DNA of 64,000 nt, taken from the NCBI GenBank assembly GCA_951394045.1, contig OX595987.1, forward strand, positions 1,922,001 through 1,986,000. The letters run 5' to 3'. Positions 42,806 to 53,992 of this stretch are shown here, one piece after another. The translations under genes and the position numbers were made by a program. Below the pieces are notes generated by a model, which saw nothing but the letters and a program-made list of their open reading frames with translations, did no database searches and had not been told where the DNA came from. Source of the DNA: Nitzschia sp. DOCU1. Lineage: Eukaryota > Bacillariophyta > Bacillariophyceae > Bacillariales > Bacillariaceae. Position 1 is the stretch's first letter. Every line of letters begins with the position of its first letter.

Positions 42806-44954
42806 TTACGCAGTAGTAAAGGGCGGAATTTCGGTTGCCCAGCCTGGACGCTCGGGAAGAGTGCGGTAAACGTCCTGAAGCCGCTTCGTGATCGGACCTC
42901 TGGAACCTGATCCAATGACGCGCCCATCAATCATGGTAACGGGCGTCAATTCTCCCATCGTACCAGTAGTGAAGACTTCTTCGGCGGCATGGAATTCGGC
43001 CAACGAAACCCGTCGCACTTCGCATGGGATGTCCAACTCCTTGGCTAGCTGAATGACTGTACCACGCGTAATGCCGGGGAGACAATGATCCGCAGTAGGA
43101 GTGAGGAGTACACCTTCATCATCCACCATGAAGATGTTGGTACCATTTGTTTCTGAAACATAACCTTCCATGTCCAACATGAGTGCATCAGCCGCTCCTG
43201 CGAGGTTGGCTTGAATTTTGGGTAAAATATTATTGATCTGACAACGACAAAGAATATGAGCTCCACGATCGAAATTCATGCCAAATATCTGGTATTATCA
43301 AAGTGGAACTTACCATATTGTTGTGGTGCTGCGTCGAAAAGGCATCGTAGTGCAAACGGGTCATGGTCAGATAATATGTACTCTCGTTCAGGACCGCAAA
43401 ATAAATGAGAAATACTTACAATCTTTGAATCGACCGTCGACGGAAGATTCCGTCTTTGCGAAGCTGTGATGAGCGTGATTCCTTTTGTATTATCGTATGT
43501 GGTAGCACCCTATGGAAGCAATGAGCGGGTGAGCCAGGAGCATCTGAGCGCCAAAAATGAAACTCTGCAAACTCTGTCGTACCTCTGGTGGTTTCCATTC
43601 GGCCAAAATGATGAGAGTGGTGCCGTAAACATTAAAGTTGGGATTCATGCTTGACGTGCACTTTTCTCCTCGCGTCAATGTCAGTCTCATGTGAGCATTG
43701 TCTCGCATTCCGTTTGCAGCTAGTGTCTTGAAAATCGCTTCAATGATTTCCTCTTTTGTATGGACATTTTTGAAACCCAAAGCTTTGGACGAGCGGAATA
43801 AACGTCGCAAGTGTTTGTCCAGTGAAAGAATCTTTCCTCTATACACCCGTATTCCCTCCCAACAAGCATCGCCACCTTGCACGGAGGAGTCCCACGGTGA
43901 GATTCCTGCCAAATCACGAGGAATAAGGCGGCCTCGTTTCGGGGCACCGATCCACGCCAGAAGATGCTCATTCCTAGGATCTTCGTATATCTTGCTGGGA
44001 GGAGGACCTCGCTGACTATAAGATAGTGTCAATCGTCGTAAAAATTCATATGCCGGGAAAGACGCCTTCAATGCATGCATAAGAACGGGATCCAAGGTAC
44101 GATACTTCTTCGTTTCGGGATAGTATTCATCCTTTGTCGATTTTCGATTCCATCCGTCAGACTTCCACACATCGTGGTACCACCACTAATAGAAACGCCA
44201 CCGGTAAGACTTGTTTTGCCAAATAATGTGTATCGTAGACGCACACAGTACACGATGCTCATGTACGTACCTTGGCCCATGGCCCGTCACAGGCATGTGG
44301 CCCACTCTTCCAAGACAGCATGGATTCTTTGTATTCGATTCCAAGGCTCGAACAAATACCACTGAGAGTCCCTTCGGGGTCGGAAATGAGATCATCGGAC
44401 TCCAAAATAACGGGATGAGACTTTCCTCGACTTTCCAGGTTGGAGTAAATCGACAAGAGAGGAACGATTCCCACTTCGTCCGATGTGGGATTGTTGCCAT
44501 GCACTTCGGATGAGACCCCCCACGACGACAGCACGTCCACCGGATCTCTGATTAGCAGTAAATGACGATGAATAAGCTGAATTCCTTCCAAGCACATTTC
44601 GTCATCAAAGTCGTAAAGAAATGAGTGTTTTGCCATGTGTTTGCAAAAGACGACACCGCCGGATGACGGAAACATCTGCGCCACCCCAGAAATGCGTTCT
44701 TTCAACGACGCCTGTTCACGTTTCCACTGCTGGACCTCTTCTGGAGACGCGTTCTCTTCTGGTGGAACTCCTTCAATCATCGCTTTGAAATACGGGCGGG
44801 CCACAGCATCGCCTTTGGCCAGCAGCCACTCTCGATACAAGGGCTCATCAATGGCAGCGCAATCATCTCCTCGGGCTTCAAAAGAGTAAAGAAGGGCGGT
44901 ACTGCGCGACCGAGGAGCCGACCAACAATGGACCACGGTAACTTCTTTTGCCAT
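42806..44954 (-). CDS. Sulfotransferase-like / branched-chain aminotransferase-like fusion
   Basis: Five exons: 44954..44271, 44185..43583, 43509..43420, 43328..43314 and 43237..42806, all phase 0, 607 residues. Residues 1-~230 are a P-loop sulfotransferase-like domain (HCWSAPRSRSTALLYSF, LIRDPVDVLSSW). The linker WWYHDVWKSDGW is followed by a fold-type IV PLP aminotransferase (~265-607): QGGDACWEGIRVYRGKI, MRLTLTRGEKCTSSMNP, SKI with the probable PLP lysine (458), INNILPKIQANL, GYVSETNGTNIF and GTMGELTPV. The same two-domain order and these motifs occur in plant BCAT-like proteins (family knowledge). Exon 4 is only 15 nt and encodes HHNNM, needed to reconstruct SKIHHNNMINNIL. Role unknown; transamination is likely, the N-domain may be non-catalytic. 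Confidence 0.9.
43314..43328 (-). other. 15-nt microexon (exon 4 of the aminotransferase fusion)
   Basis: CACCACAACAATATG flanked by CAG on one side and GTAAGT on the other. Introns of 91 bp (43329-43419) and 76 bp (43238-43313) surround it. It supplies HHNNM immediately after the PLP-lysine segment, where homologues have HHNNL. Confidence 0.88.
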
Positions 44955-46531
44955 CGTTCCAAGCTGTTATGAGCATGCACCGTGTATCTTTGTATGTATC
45001 GATCCGATCTTTGTCCATTGTTTCTCGATGCGGTAGATCTTATTGATGCGATCGTGGTGGGCCCGTCGAAGTGGCACACGCGGAAGTGCGGATACCTAAT
45101 GACTACTTCGACTAAAATCCTTTCTTCCCAAGATCTTTTCTGTTGGAGAGAAGATCGCAGATGAATTCTTGGGGGCACAATATGTCCCCCCAAGATCCCT
45201 TTCTTTTCCAAATCTTCGCCCCCTTCGTCACACCGTCGCCGGGCTTGCCCCGATACCTCGGGTCGGTGCCTAGTACCACGTCATTGTGTAGGCCACTAGT
45301 AGTTCTTGTACGCAAAAGCGCCCGCCAAATTTTCAGGCCGACTGTTCTGGTTCTGGGAGCATTGTTTCGACTGCAACTAAAAAGCGAACTTCTTGAAGTA
45401 TATTTCACGAATGATTCCCTTCTCCTCCAGTTCACATGGTAAAACAAGTCCTTGTTAAAATCTTTAGACCTCGCACGCGGCTCCTAGATATCGTATCCCT
45501 CGAGGTCGAAAAAGAGGAACCCCGAATTCGGCATCCTCAACTTTCCAGAATTCTTGCCCGCCGCTACGACGTTGGTCTGTCTTTGAGATTGGGGATTCCG
45601 TGTGCATTGCTGTGGCCCGAATTCATTTCCAAAAGGTTTGACTCACAATTTCACCAGGTGAGTCAAATAAGAAAGAGTTCGAAATATTTTTGGATGCGCC
45701 GATGAAGATCGTGACAAATGAAACGAAAGCGATGATTGTTGGAAATAATGTCATACATCAACATCTCCGTCGTGAAAAGGTTGCCTTGGTCTGTGGTTGA
45801 GATGGAAGCGTACTCTTGTCGTGGTGATGGTGTTAAGTTGATGAGTGCTTGAATTGAGGTCAAAAGTTTCGGCGATGGAATGTCTGGGGTTGTGACAACG
45901 TAGCACTTGGAAAGCCATCACAGCCACAAACTCTTCCATTGTCTGCTTCCGATCAGTCTGAGGCTTGCCAGTTGCTGACGGCAGGTCGCAGGCGGCATCG
46001 ATGACCTCCTACTTCAAACTCGTCCCCCCACATTCGGCGGCAAGCGAAGAAATGGCTCACATCCTCGGCGGAGGGCTTTCCGGAGCAGACGAGCAGCTGA
46101 AGACTGTCTTCCTCTGACAGTAGTGTTAATGCTGTCTTAAGTTGTCGAGCCTTCGAACTGTTGATCAGCATCCGATAGACCTCTTTCTAAGGATCTTCAC
46201 TGGCTTCGACCTCTTGCCATTGCCACCGCATGCATTGTCGTGGGCAAGCCGCGAGGTTTTATCATAAGAACTCCAAGCCTCATTCTTCTTGAACACCACG
46301 ACTTACTGAGTACGCTGTTTCAAACGCTCCACCTCGTGACTGACCGCATCGTCCCCTATGCCCGAGAAGCCCGATGACATCAACATATGCCGACCTCGCT
46401 CTCATGGGCTCATTGTCACGTCATCACATCCGGGTTCTTATTCGAGCGTGCCGTCGTCCTCATGAACTTGATGCTCACTTGTGGTTTTGTGTGTGTGCCC
46501 TTTCAGAACGCATTGATAGGTAGCAAAAGAA
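44955..46531. other. Gene-poor stretch with one strong hairpin
   Basis: No gene supported in 1.58 kb. A perfect stem CTTGGGGG / CCCCCAAG with a short spacer is at 45168-45194. CTTTCAG at about 46507 just upstream of the SPX gene could be the acceptor of a 5'-UTR intron. Weak frames at 45436-45705 (+) and 45953-46171 (-) have no recognisable content. Confidence 0.45.
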
Positions 46532-47737
46532 ATGAAATTTGGAAAGACCATTGCTGAACGCATCCTCAAAGAATGGCGCTTCTATGCTGTCGACTACAAG
46601 GCCTTGAAAAAGAGTCTCAAATCCGGATCGAAAGATGATGAGTTTTTCTCCATCCTCGATGATTCGGAATCGAAATTGGCCAAGTTCTACGCCGACAAGG
46701 AAAGTTGGGCGGTCAACTACATGATCACTCTTGAAAAGCGCGTCGCTGACTTGCGCGAGTCTGCCTCTACTCCCGGATCTCCGTCTAGCATGAGCTCGAA
46801 CTCCTCGGACTCGGAATCTTCTTTCACTAACTCCAGCCCGACTGGTATCGCTGACCTCAAAATGAGTCTCGAGAAGCTCTCCAAGCGGGGCAGCGATGGC
46901 GAGTACGAGTGGCTCAAAGATGAGTACCGCAAGATGGGAAAATCCAAGCATTTCCAAGACTTTATTTATGCAAAGAAGTCCCTTGTGACCTTCCAGCGCG
47001 AGTTGGAACTCCTTCTTGAATTCCTCGAAATCAACGTGACTGCTTTTTCCAAGATTCTTAAGAAATTCGACAAACAAAGGGGATCCTCTATTCGTGAAGA
47101 GCATCTCGAGAAGATCACTAAGAGGAACACTTACCTCAGCGGTGACAAGCTGCACGAATTGAAGATTGTCGTCGACGACCTCATTGTGGAAGTGAACTCT
47201 CTCAAGCCCCGCTTGCCGGAAGGCTGGGAAAGCCGCAAAGTCTACACCATTGGTTGTTTTGACTTGTTCCACCGAGGCCACCAGAACGTCCTTCAATCTC
47301 TTCGTGAGTTTGGCTACTTTATCGTAGCTGGCATCCACGACGACGAGAGCTACTTCAAGCTTAAGAACAAGTACACAATCGACAATCTCGAAACTCGAAT
47401 GGAGAACGTCAAGCCCTTCGTGGACCAACTGTTTGTCATCCCGTCGACCGACCCGTTGCTTTACATCAAAAGCATGGTTTCGGAGCAGGATATTGCGACT
47501 GGGGCTTGTTGCTACGCTCGAGGTGATGACATGTTGAACTTCCCAGGCCGTGAATGGGTAGAGAGTGTCATGCCAGTCCATTTTGTTCCAAGGACTGAGG
47601 CTTGCAGCTCCACGCTGATCCGCACTATTTACCACGCAGAAGACGAAAGTCTACGAGCAAAGGCGGCATTCGCCAAGACGCGCTATGACGGAAAGCCAAT
47701 CGATGAGGATGGAAATGTTCTGAAGCTGAAGGCGTGA
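46532..47737 (+). CDS. SPX domain fused to a cytidylyltransferase-like domain
   Basis: 401 residues, one exon. Residues 1-~200 are an SPX domain: MKFGKTIAERILKEWRFYAVDYKALKK, a Ser-rich variable loop (about 75-100), then FSKILKKFDKQ with the lysine cluster (K174, K177, K178, K181) that binds inositol pyrophosphates in SPX proteins. From about 236 on there is a nucleotidyltransferase domain: YTIGCFDLFHRGHQNVL (HxGH), FVIAGIHDD-type strand (here FIVAGIHDDESYFKLKN) and RTEACSSTLIR (354-364), the R-T-x-SST motif. This layout is that of CTP:phosphoethanolamine/phosphocholine cytidylyltransferases. Inference: a phosphate-status-controlled CDP-alcohol synthase for phospholipid synthesis. No signal or membrane segment. 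Confidence 0.88.
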   Translation: MKFGKTIAERILKEWRFYAVDYKALKKSLKSGSKDDEFFSILDDSESKLAKFYADKESWAVNYMITLEKRVADLRESASTPGSPSSMSSNSSDSESSFTNSSPTGIADLKMSLEKLSKRGSDGEYEWLKDEYRKMGKSKHFQDFIYAKKSLVTFQRELELLLEFLEINVTAFSKILKKFDKQRGSSIREEHLEKITKRNTYLSGDKLHELKIVVDDLIVEVNSLKPRLPEGWESRKVYTIGCFDLFHRGHQNVLQSLREFGYFIVAGIHDDESYFKLKNKYTIDNLETRMENVKPFVDQLFVIPSTDPLLYIKSMVSEQDIATGACCYARGDDMLNFPGREWVESVMPVHFVPRTEACSSTLIRTIYHAEDESLRAKAAFAKTRYDGKPIDEDGNVLKLKA

Positions 47738-48591
47738 GGGGGGTGCACTACCTAGTAACCACTGTACAGTAGCTTGTGTATTGAGAGTTTCTACTAAGAT
47801 TAAATCCTATTTTAATTGCTCGAAAATACTATTACTGCTGCAGTCAAGAATTCTACTCTACATACCCTGCAACAGAAGCGTGTGGATTACGAACTACCCA
47901 AGTAGCAACTAACTAGATAGTGCGCTTTTTCGCTGCTTTAAAGTAGCAAATCGGGTACTCCAGCCCTTGAGTCGAGAAAATAGGGGCCAGGAGCACGAAG
48001 AAGGGGTGGGAGCATACAATAGGCAATGTTGCTGACTTTCTTAGGATACCACCAGCACGTCTATTTCCGATGTTGCTTCTCTTGATAGTTAGAAGCCGCG
48101 CAACCGTTAATATAGAAGCCGTCACTATTGCTGAACTCCTTCTACTGCATGTTCGGCCCTCGCCATGTTACTATTAACTAGAAGTAGAAGGAAACTACAA
48201 GTAGACAGTAGTGCGTAGTAATCACCGCCCCGTATCAAATGGAACTGACATTCACTGCCTATGTTCCCGGGGCGTGGAGCAACGACGAGTCATCGCTATT
48301 CTCGCATCGCCCGAATGCTGTTATGATAGTACGAAAGGCAAGAAAGACGCATGCAGACGACATCTGCCCGAAAATAGTCATCGACTCTTTACTATTCAAC
48401 TTTCGCTAATCCGACTTGGTTGAACGCTTTTAGCTCTGACAGTCAAATCGATTTTATCTTGAATTACTTGAATTAGTCCTAAATTACAGAGTACCTTGAA
48501 TAACTAAGGCCAGCAGATGTCCAACAACGAATCACAAATCGTGACAGCCTACTAACGGCTGTCACAACCCCAGCAGGCATTGTGCATCGTT
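47738..48591. other. Intergenic, no gene seen
   Basis: Convergent 3' regions. AT-rich tracts and several short CTA/TAG-rich stretches (47880-48200). No gene. Confidence 0.45.
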
Positions 48592-50019
48592 TCAAACCTG
48601 GCCATTCATATGCCGAGCGGCTTCCCCAATATTGATGGCTTGACGATTGCCATCGCTGACCTTGAGGATCTTATCGATCCATTTCGACATTGATTCAGCG
48701 TCATTGGTAATGGGCCTTTCTTCGAGGAGCTTCGCCCATTCTTGACGACGCTCCTGGCTGATGCTCTTGCCACTTGCTTTGATTGTAGCAGTCGAGGAGT
48801 CCGCTTCTCCAGTGATTGTATTTGCGTCACCCTTTGGTGCTGGCTCAGCAGCGACAGGCGGTGCCGGTTTCGGGCTAACCTTCTCTTTCTTCTCTCCGTG
48901 ATCCGAGGAAGACTTGGAAGAGTCTGTAGCAGTGTCCACGTCGTCATCTTCAGAGGAAATCAACTTGGCCCTCTTAGCCTCGGGTTCCTCTTCGCTGGCA
49001 GAGATCAGTCTTCGAGAGCTGGTGGCACTGACAGTGGAGACCCTGGCACTTTCATCATCCAAGCCATCAGATCCAGAGACGGAGGTATCCCCACCATGGT
49101 TGTGTCGCCTACGAAAGTTTCGCTTGGCAACAGGGGCCTTACAGAAAGAGCAATATCGGAACTTGACCCCAGCGTTTCTGCACGCAGGGTGAGAACAGAC
49201 CACGTCTTCACCGTGATGAATACCGTTGTTGATGACAAAGTAAGCAGTCTGTGGAAATAACGATGATAGTTAGCAACACTCGGAAGAGTGTGAAATGCGC
49301 GCGGAATGCCACAACATGTAATTTACCAGTGGGTTGTGATCCATAGGCATACCGCGGGCCCGACAGGGCACCGCAATAGCACCTGGTTCGAGGTTCCTTC
49401 CCCGATTCGACTCTTCTGAAGCGTTGGAGCCAGTAAGTGCATTCTTCCTATGCACTAGGAAAGGCGAAGCGTTATCGTTGTCGCCTTTGGCCTGGCTGCT
49501 GCTTAGGTTGTCTTGAGTTACTTCCTTGCGGCCTGAATCGTCACCTGATAGCAGACGTGCTCCGGCAAGGCGGGCGAGGGCAAGGGCTTGCTCCTGGTTC
49601 TGGTTAGACTGGTTTCCTTGTTGAATGCCGAACAGTTTGGCCAGGTTTGTTTGCTGGTCTGAAGGTGCCGACATTGAATTTCCTTGGGAATTTCCGAGAA
49701 TTCCCGAACCTGCAAGACGAGCAAAGTCGAGGCCGCCAGAGCCCAACTGGCTAAGCTGCTGGGCTGCAAGAAGAGAGAGCACATCGTTTGCTCCGTTTCT
49801 GGTTTGCTGTTGCTGCTGGTTAAGAGCCCCAGCCAAGCCTTGGAGAAGAGACGACATAATCGCTGACTCCCCGTTACCGTTCTGCCCGTGAGATCCTACG
49901 GAGTTTTGTGCCGTACCGCTCTGCCTTTGCTGGCCTCCGCCATTCTGACCTCCTCCTCCATTTATCATGGATAACAAGGAGGCAATGTCAGGTCCCTGGA
50001 ATGAATTTGAATTGGACAT
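48592..50019 (-). CDS. Gln/Asn-rich protein with a diatom-type zinc-binding motif
   Basis: Exons 50019..49327 and 49248..48592 (intron 78 bp, GTAAAT...ACAG; junction DHNPL|TAYFVINNG). 449 residues from ATG 50019 (MSNSNSFQGPD); an ATG further upstream is less likely. The first ~190 residues are Gly/Gln/Asn/Ser-rich. A central module VPCRARGMPMDHNPLTAYF...HHGEDVVCSHPACRNAGVKFRYCSFCKAPVAKRNFRRRHNHG has regularly spaced Cys/His (parts quoted non-contiguously) and looks like a zinc-binding fold. The C-terminus is acidic/Ser-rich, ending in a helical segment (RRQEWAKLLEERP). From memory this module is common in diatom proteins; no function is known to me. Nuclear location is inferred from KRAK and RRRH clusters. 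Confidence 0.72.
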
Positions 50020-51892
50020 GGTCAACAGTTTTGATTTTAGATGACTTTTGGATGATATGAGGGTCCTGTTGCAACCCAACAACAACATGTTGCAATACTG
50101 TGTTTTGCGACGGATGTCTTCCCTTTTCGTGTAGTTGAGTTGCAAAAGCGCGTGGATGAAGGCGTCAAAATTCTCGTAGAGCTACGTAGGTCTGGTAGAT
50201 TTGAAAAAAGTGTTGCGTATCGCTATCGTTGACCAAGAATTTTATTTCTCCCTTGAAACAATGTCATTTCAACGTCGACTTTCAGTACATATTACGTTGA
50301 AATAATCCGGAAGTCCTCGAGTAGACAAAGTGCGGCACAACGCCACATTCTCGAACATCCACCCCTTTAAAGCAGAAAAGAGTTCCTCCCTTGTTTAAAG
50401 ATCATATAAAACCCATAAGTAAATAATATGTCCCGATTGCGGGATAATGTGACTGAAGCATCGTTTCCAGGTCATTTGATAAGGTATAATGATTGTTGAC
50501 CCTTATTGCATATGCAGGATAAAGAGCAGAGTTCGTTTTTGAAGAAGAGCAGCTTGTACAGCAAATAATGCACTACTATCCAGTCGACAGCACGCATTGC
50601 GTCGTCATGCGACACGTGGTCGGCGAGAAATTTGTCCAACTATACCGGGAATACATAAATCCTACACGAAAAACTTCCCAGTGCTTCGAATCTACACAAG
50701 GAAGTAGAGGTGTGAAAGAACGTCGGGAACCACTCATCCCGCTCCGGCGAAGTTGTGTCCGGGGGCAAAAAGCTCACTTTTCTTCTGATGCTTTGCGCAT
50801 TATGAATGGGTCATCGGCTGCTGCATTCTCATTGGCTGGCCAAATTGATGTGCGCGAATCAAAGCCACTGACGCATGTGGGTTCTATGTGGAACCCCACT
50901 TCTGCGACTTCCCATGTTTTATCTTCGCTTTTCCCGAGAAATCGCGTCAGCTGCTTCAAGATGTCTATTATGAATTTTGCAGGACAAATGTCCAGCAGAC
51001 ATATGCCCGTGACTCGATAAGTTTGAACATCCAATAGACTGACTCGAGCACTTTGGGCAACAGTCAATTGAGTCACAAACGCTTTCACCTCGCGCCATGT
51101 CGATTTTCGGATGTTACTACTACTACGTTGACGATGACGAGACAACGCCAATGATATTATTAGGTATTATAGATACTCATTACTGGTGCTACTACTCATT
51201 ACAACTAGTTCTGTTCGCCGACCTCAGATTTTGCAATTAGCTGGCTCAATCAATGCAAAAACGACGTCGCCTGTAAAGTTGCCGTTTTCCAAGGCAGGAC
51301 CCGATAATCAATGCTGGTTTGAATAGGGTAGCTATTGTGTCATGCTTCTGACAACGACATTTGGGTTGAAACAACGTTGATCCGAAAACGGTCGCCAATC
51401 GGGATTGATTGGAGGCCACCGCCTCCATCATCGAGGGCCAAATAGCGTGGTGCCCCCAGTCATTGAAAAAGTGAGTCATTGGAGTCCAAAATCGAATGGA
51501 GGACATTTGTCCTGTGAAGTTCTAATGATCGTTCGAATGATCAAATTAGCGCTATTTTACATAGGGGGAAATTTGATCAGACAAACTTTTCCGGGACATT
51601 TTGTCCTGCATCTCTCGTGTGGATCACGGATTGTTGTCCCATAAAGGTAAGCTAATGTGTGTCCTACGAGAACACAGAACCTGGAGGTACTGGCTGGCGT
51701 GGCAGTGAACTACGCATGTGAAGCAATCAACTATCCATTATTATGAGGGCTATGAGTAGGCATGGAGGCCGACGAGCGATCTTGAATGAGGTTTGACATC
51801 CTCGTACGTCAGTCCAGAGGTGCGTAAGCCGAGGTGATGTAATCACACTCTCCCCAACCATGAGAAGCATTGAAGCTGCCAATGACAAAAGG
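50020..51892. other. Gene-poor stretch beside an integrase remnant
   Basis: Promoter of the zinc protein at the left. Open frames at 50568-51020 (+) and 50774-51151 (-) overlap and neither has a domain I know. GGACATTTGTCC at about 51500 and GGACATTTTGTCC at about 51594 form an imperfect repeat pair. On the minus strand a purine run (GGTTGGGGAGAG, about 51848-51859) followed by TGTGATTACATC could be a polypurine tract and LTR start of the adjoining Gypsy remnant; low confidence. Confidence 0.35.
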
Positions 51893-52951
51893 TTAGACAG
51901 GTTTGATGCGTCGAATGTTAACGCGTTCCATCAAGTTAGGAGCACGTTGAAGTGTTACCGTTCCATTTGCATGAACACGAGTAATTTCGTGAGGCCCTGT
52001 GAACAGAGGTCTCAACTTATCACCGGGTTTGCGTGGACGTTCAAGATACACCTGATGTCCAATTCGAAAGTCAACGGGTTTTCTTTTTCGATTGGCACGA
52101 AGAAGACAAACGTCGATCTGAGCTTGACAAGCTTGCGTAAGGGTTTGAATGTCAGCAATCAACGGAATGTCAAGGAGCATGTCGCGTCCAAAGGTTAAAG
52201 CACCAGGGGAGAAACCACCAAGAGAAAGGTGTGCAGAACATGGCGTTGCATGCATGGCAGTGGCCAATGCACTTTCAATCATCGTGTCAACTTCATCTTG
52301 TTTCTGTGGAGGCTTCAACTCCACATAAGTTCGTAAGACTTGTCCGACGGTCTTGTGAACCGATTCGATTACACCGTTTGCCTGAGGATTGTTCGAAGTC
52401 GTCGGTTTGCGTTTTATGCCAGCCCTTTTGAGAAGATTCTGAAAGTCTTCGCTAATAAACTCGGGTCCATTGCCGTGGACACATTCAAGCGGACGAGGGT
52501 ACCACGAGAGATAGCCATTTTTGAAAGCCTTAGCAACTGTTAGGCCTTTCTTGTCATTGCATTGAAAGATTTCCAAGAGATTCAGCACCGGTTCAATACA
52601 GGTCAACGCCTTGATTTCCAACGAGGTCTTGTTCACTTTTATTTTCCACGGTCCAATCATATCAACATGTACCTGTTGCCAGGGAAGAACATGAGAAATC
52701 TCTCGGATCGGCAATTCACCGTAATTCAATCGTGAGTGTTTCATTCGTTTGCAAATATCAGCAATCAACCGTTTTGCTTCTGTACCGATATTCGGATGAG
52801 AGAAGTGTCGTCGCACCATTTTCTCTAACTTTGTTGCCGCTTTGGCGTGGCCTAGCAGGCCATGGTAATATTTCAATACTGGTGCCACCATTTTCCGGGG
52901 CAAGGCTATCAGCCCACTGGCATCGCCAGAGTCGGAATGGCTGAAATAGTA
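51893..52951 (-). pseudogene. Ty3/Gypsy retrotransposon integrase fragment
   Basis: One open frame without an obvious own start: an in-frame TAG is at 52952-52954 and no reverse transcriptase or RNase H lies upstream. It contains an H2C2-like zinc region with the last Cys lost (YYHGLLGHAKAATK...ICKRMK), the integrase core VDMIGPW (first Asp), NNPQANGVIESVHK (Glu) and a C-terminal chromodomain-less tail with FTGPHEITRVHANGTVTL, typical of Gypsy integrases. The second catalytic Asp is replaced by Gly in CVHGNGPEF (codon at 52473-52475; relatives have DNGPEF). Inference: 5'-truncated, catalytically dead copy. Confidence 0.85.
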
Positions 52952-53992
52952 CTAAAATAGGCGTGCACTCTCTCTCTCTCTCAAGACTCCCACAACATTT
53001 AGTAACTGTGCTATTGAACTGTGTTTGCCGCTATTTCCCGGCTGAAGTAATGGCCACTTGAAGACGTTGACACGAGCTAATGTCTCCTAAAAGCTGGGCT
53101 TCTGACCTGGCGATGGGTCACTCTATGTGCTATGTATCCCATTTCCTCGTCTATCTACGACTACAATCAGTACTATTATCACCGGTGCCGAAACGTGGGT
53201 TCGCTTGCGTGTGCTGAATGTATATAATTTGTTACTGCATGGATGTTCGTTGTGTGGATAACTGTCTTGGTGCAAGTTGTAGTAGTAAAAAGAAATTTGT
53301 TGCATGTCTTAGTGCAAGTTGTACGATAGATGGATCCGCAAGGCCAGGTAAATCTTGGTTTTACGCAAAATAAGATCCGTCAAATGTGTAATTCCCATAA
53401 AAAACCAAACTTCCGGGACCTCTTGAAAACTCGTACGGTGTACTAGGTACAGGTACTATAACTACTGGTATCCTTACTACTATTTCCTTACATTGCACCC
53501 GGGAACGCTTCTTATCCTTTAGGTGACGACTTGTTACTAACAGAATTTCCACTACTACTAAATAGAATCTACTTTGTCTATTCATGAAGCAGTGCTGTTA
53601 TCGGAGTTAGATCGTCGCTCGACAACAGTTACAGGTTCCCGTTGCTTCATGGTGCGATCTTTCGAGCTTGTACCTGAATATGTATCGCCGTTCGATCAAA
53701 GGATGCTGATGGCAGGCTGCTGGACAAGAGAGTGACGCCGCTGCTATTGCTACGTTCTGTTTCTACTCTGATGACTACCAGGAAACCCCACGTAGTGACA
53801 ATAGAAATTGCTGTTTGAATGGCACGGAAAGCTCTAGTATGGTTCAGTAGCTCCTGTCTTGGGGCCGCCAGGGACACTCATAAAGGCCAGTGTCCGCTGT
53901 TCCCTACCTTAAACTTACACTGATACCAGCAAGTTCCAGGGTGGGTGACAGGAAGACATCCGTAGTAGCATCCCAGCAAGCCCAGCCATATA
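52952..53992. other. Intergenic, no gene seen
   Basis: Starts with a (CT)n run at about 52968-52982 where the retroelement homology stops. Rich in TACTA/TAGTA words near 53440-53570. No gene. Confidence 0.45.

Noticed and set aside
42806..43279. Alternative start (MNFDRGAHILCRC...) for a separate C-terminal aminotransferase
   Set aside because: Those residues are the open-in-frame part of intron 5; splicing to HHNNM and INNILPK gives the conserved active site.
45953..46171. Minus-strand 72-codon frame upstream of the SPX gene
   Set aside because: Somewhat protein-like but short, without motif, splice context or repeat elsewhere.
46475..47635. Long minus-strand open frame (386 codons) opposite the SPX fusion gene
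   Set aside because: It is the antisense image of a highly codon-biased gene, has no domain, and its product is a mirror composition of the real protein.
50568..51151. Overlapping open frames on both strands
   Set aside because: Neither has a recognisable motif; kept only as a note in the intergenic entry.
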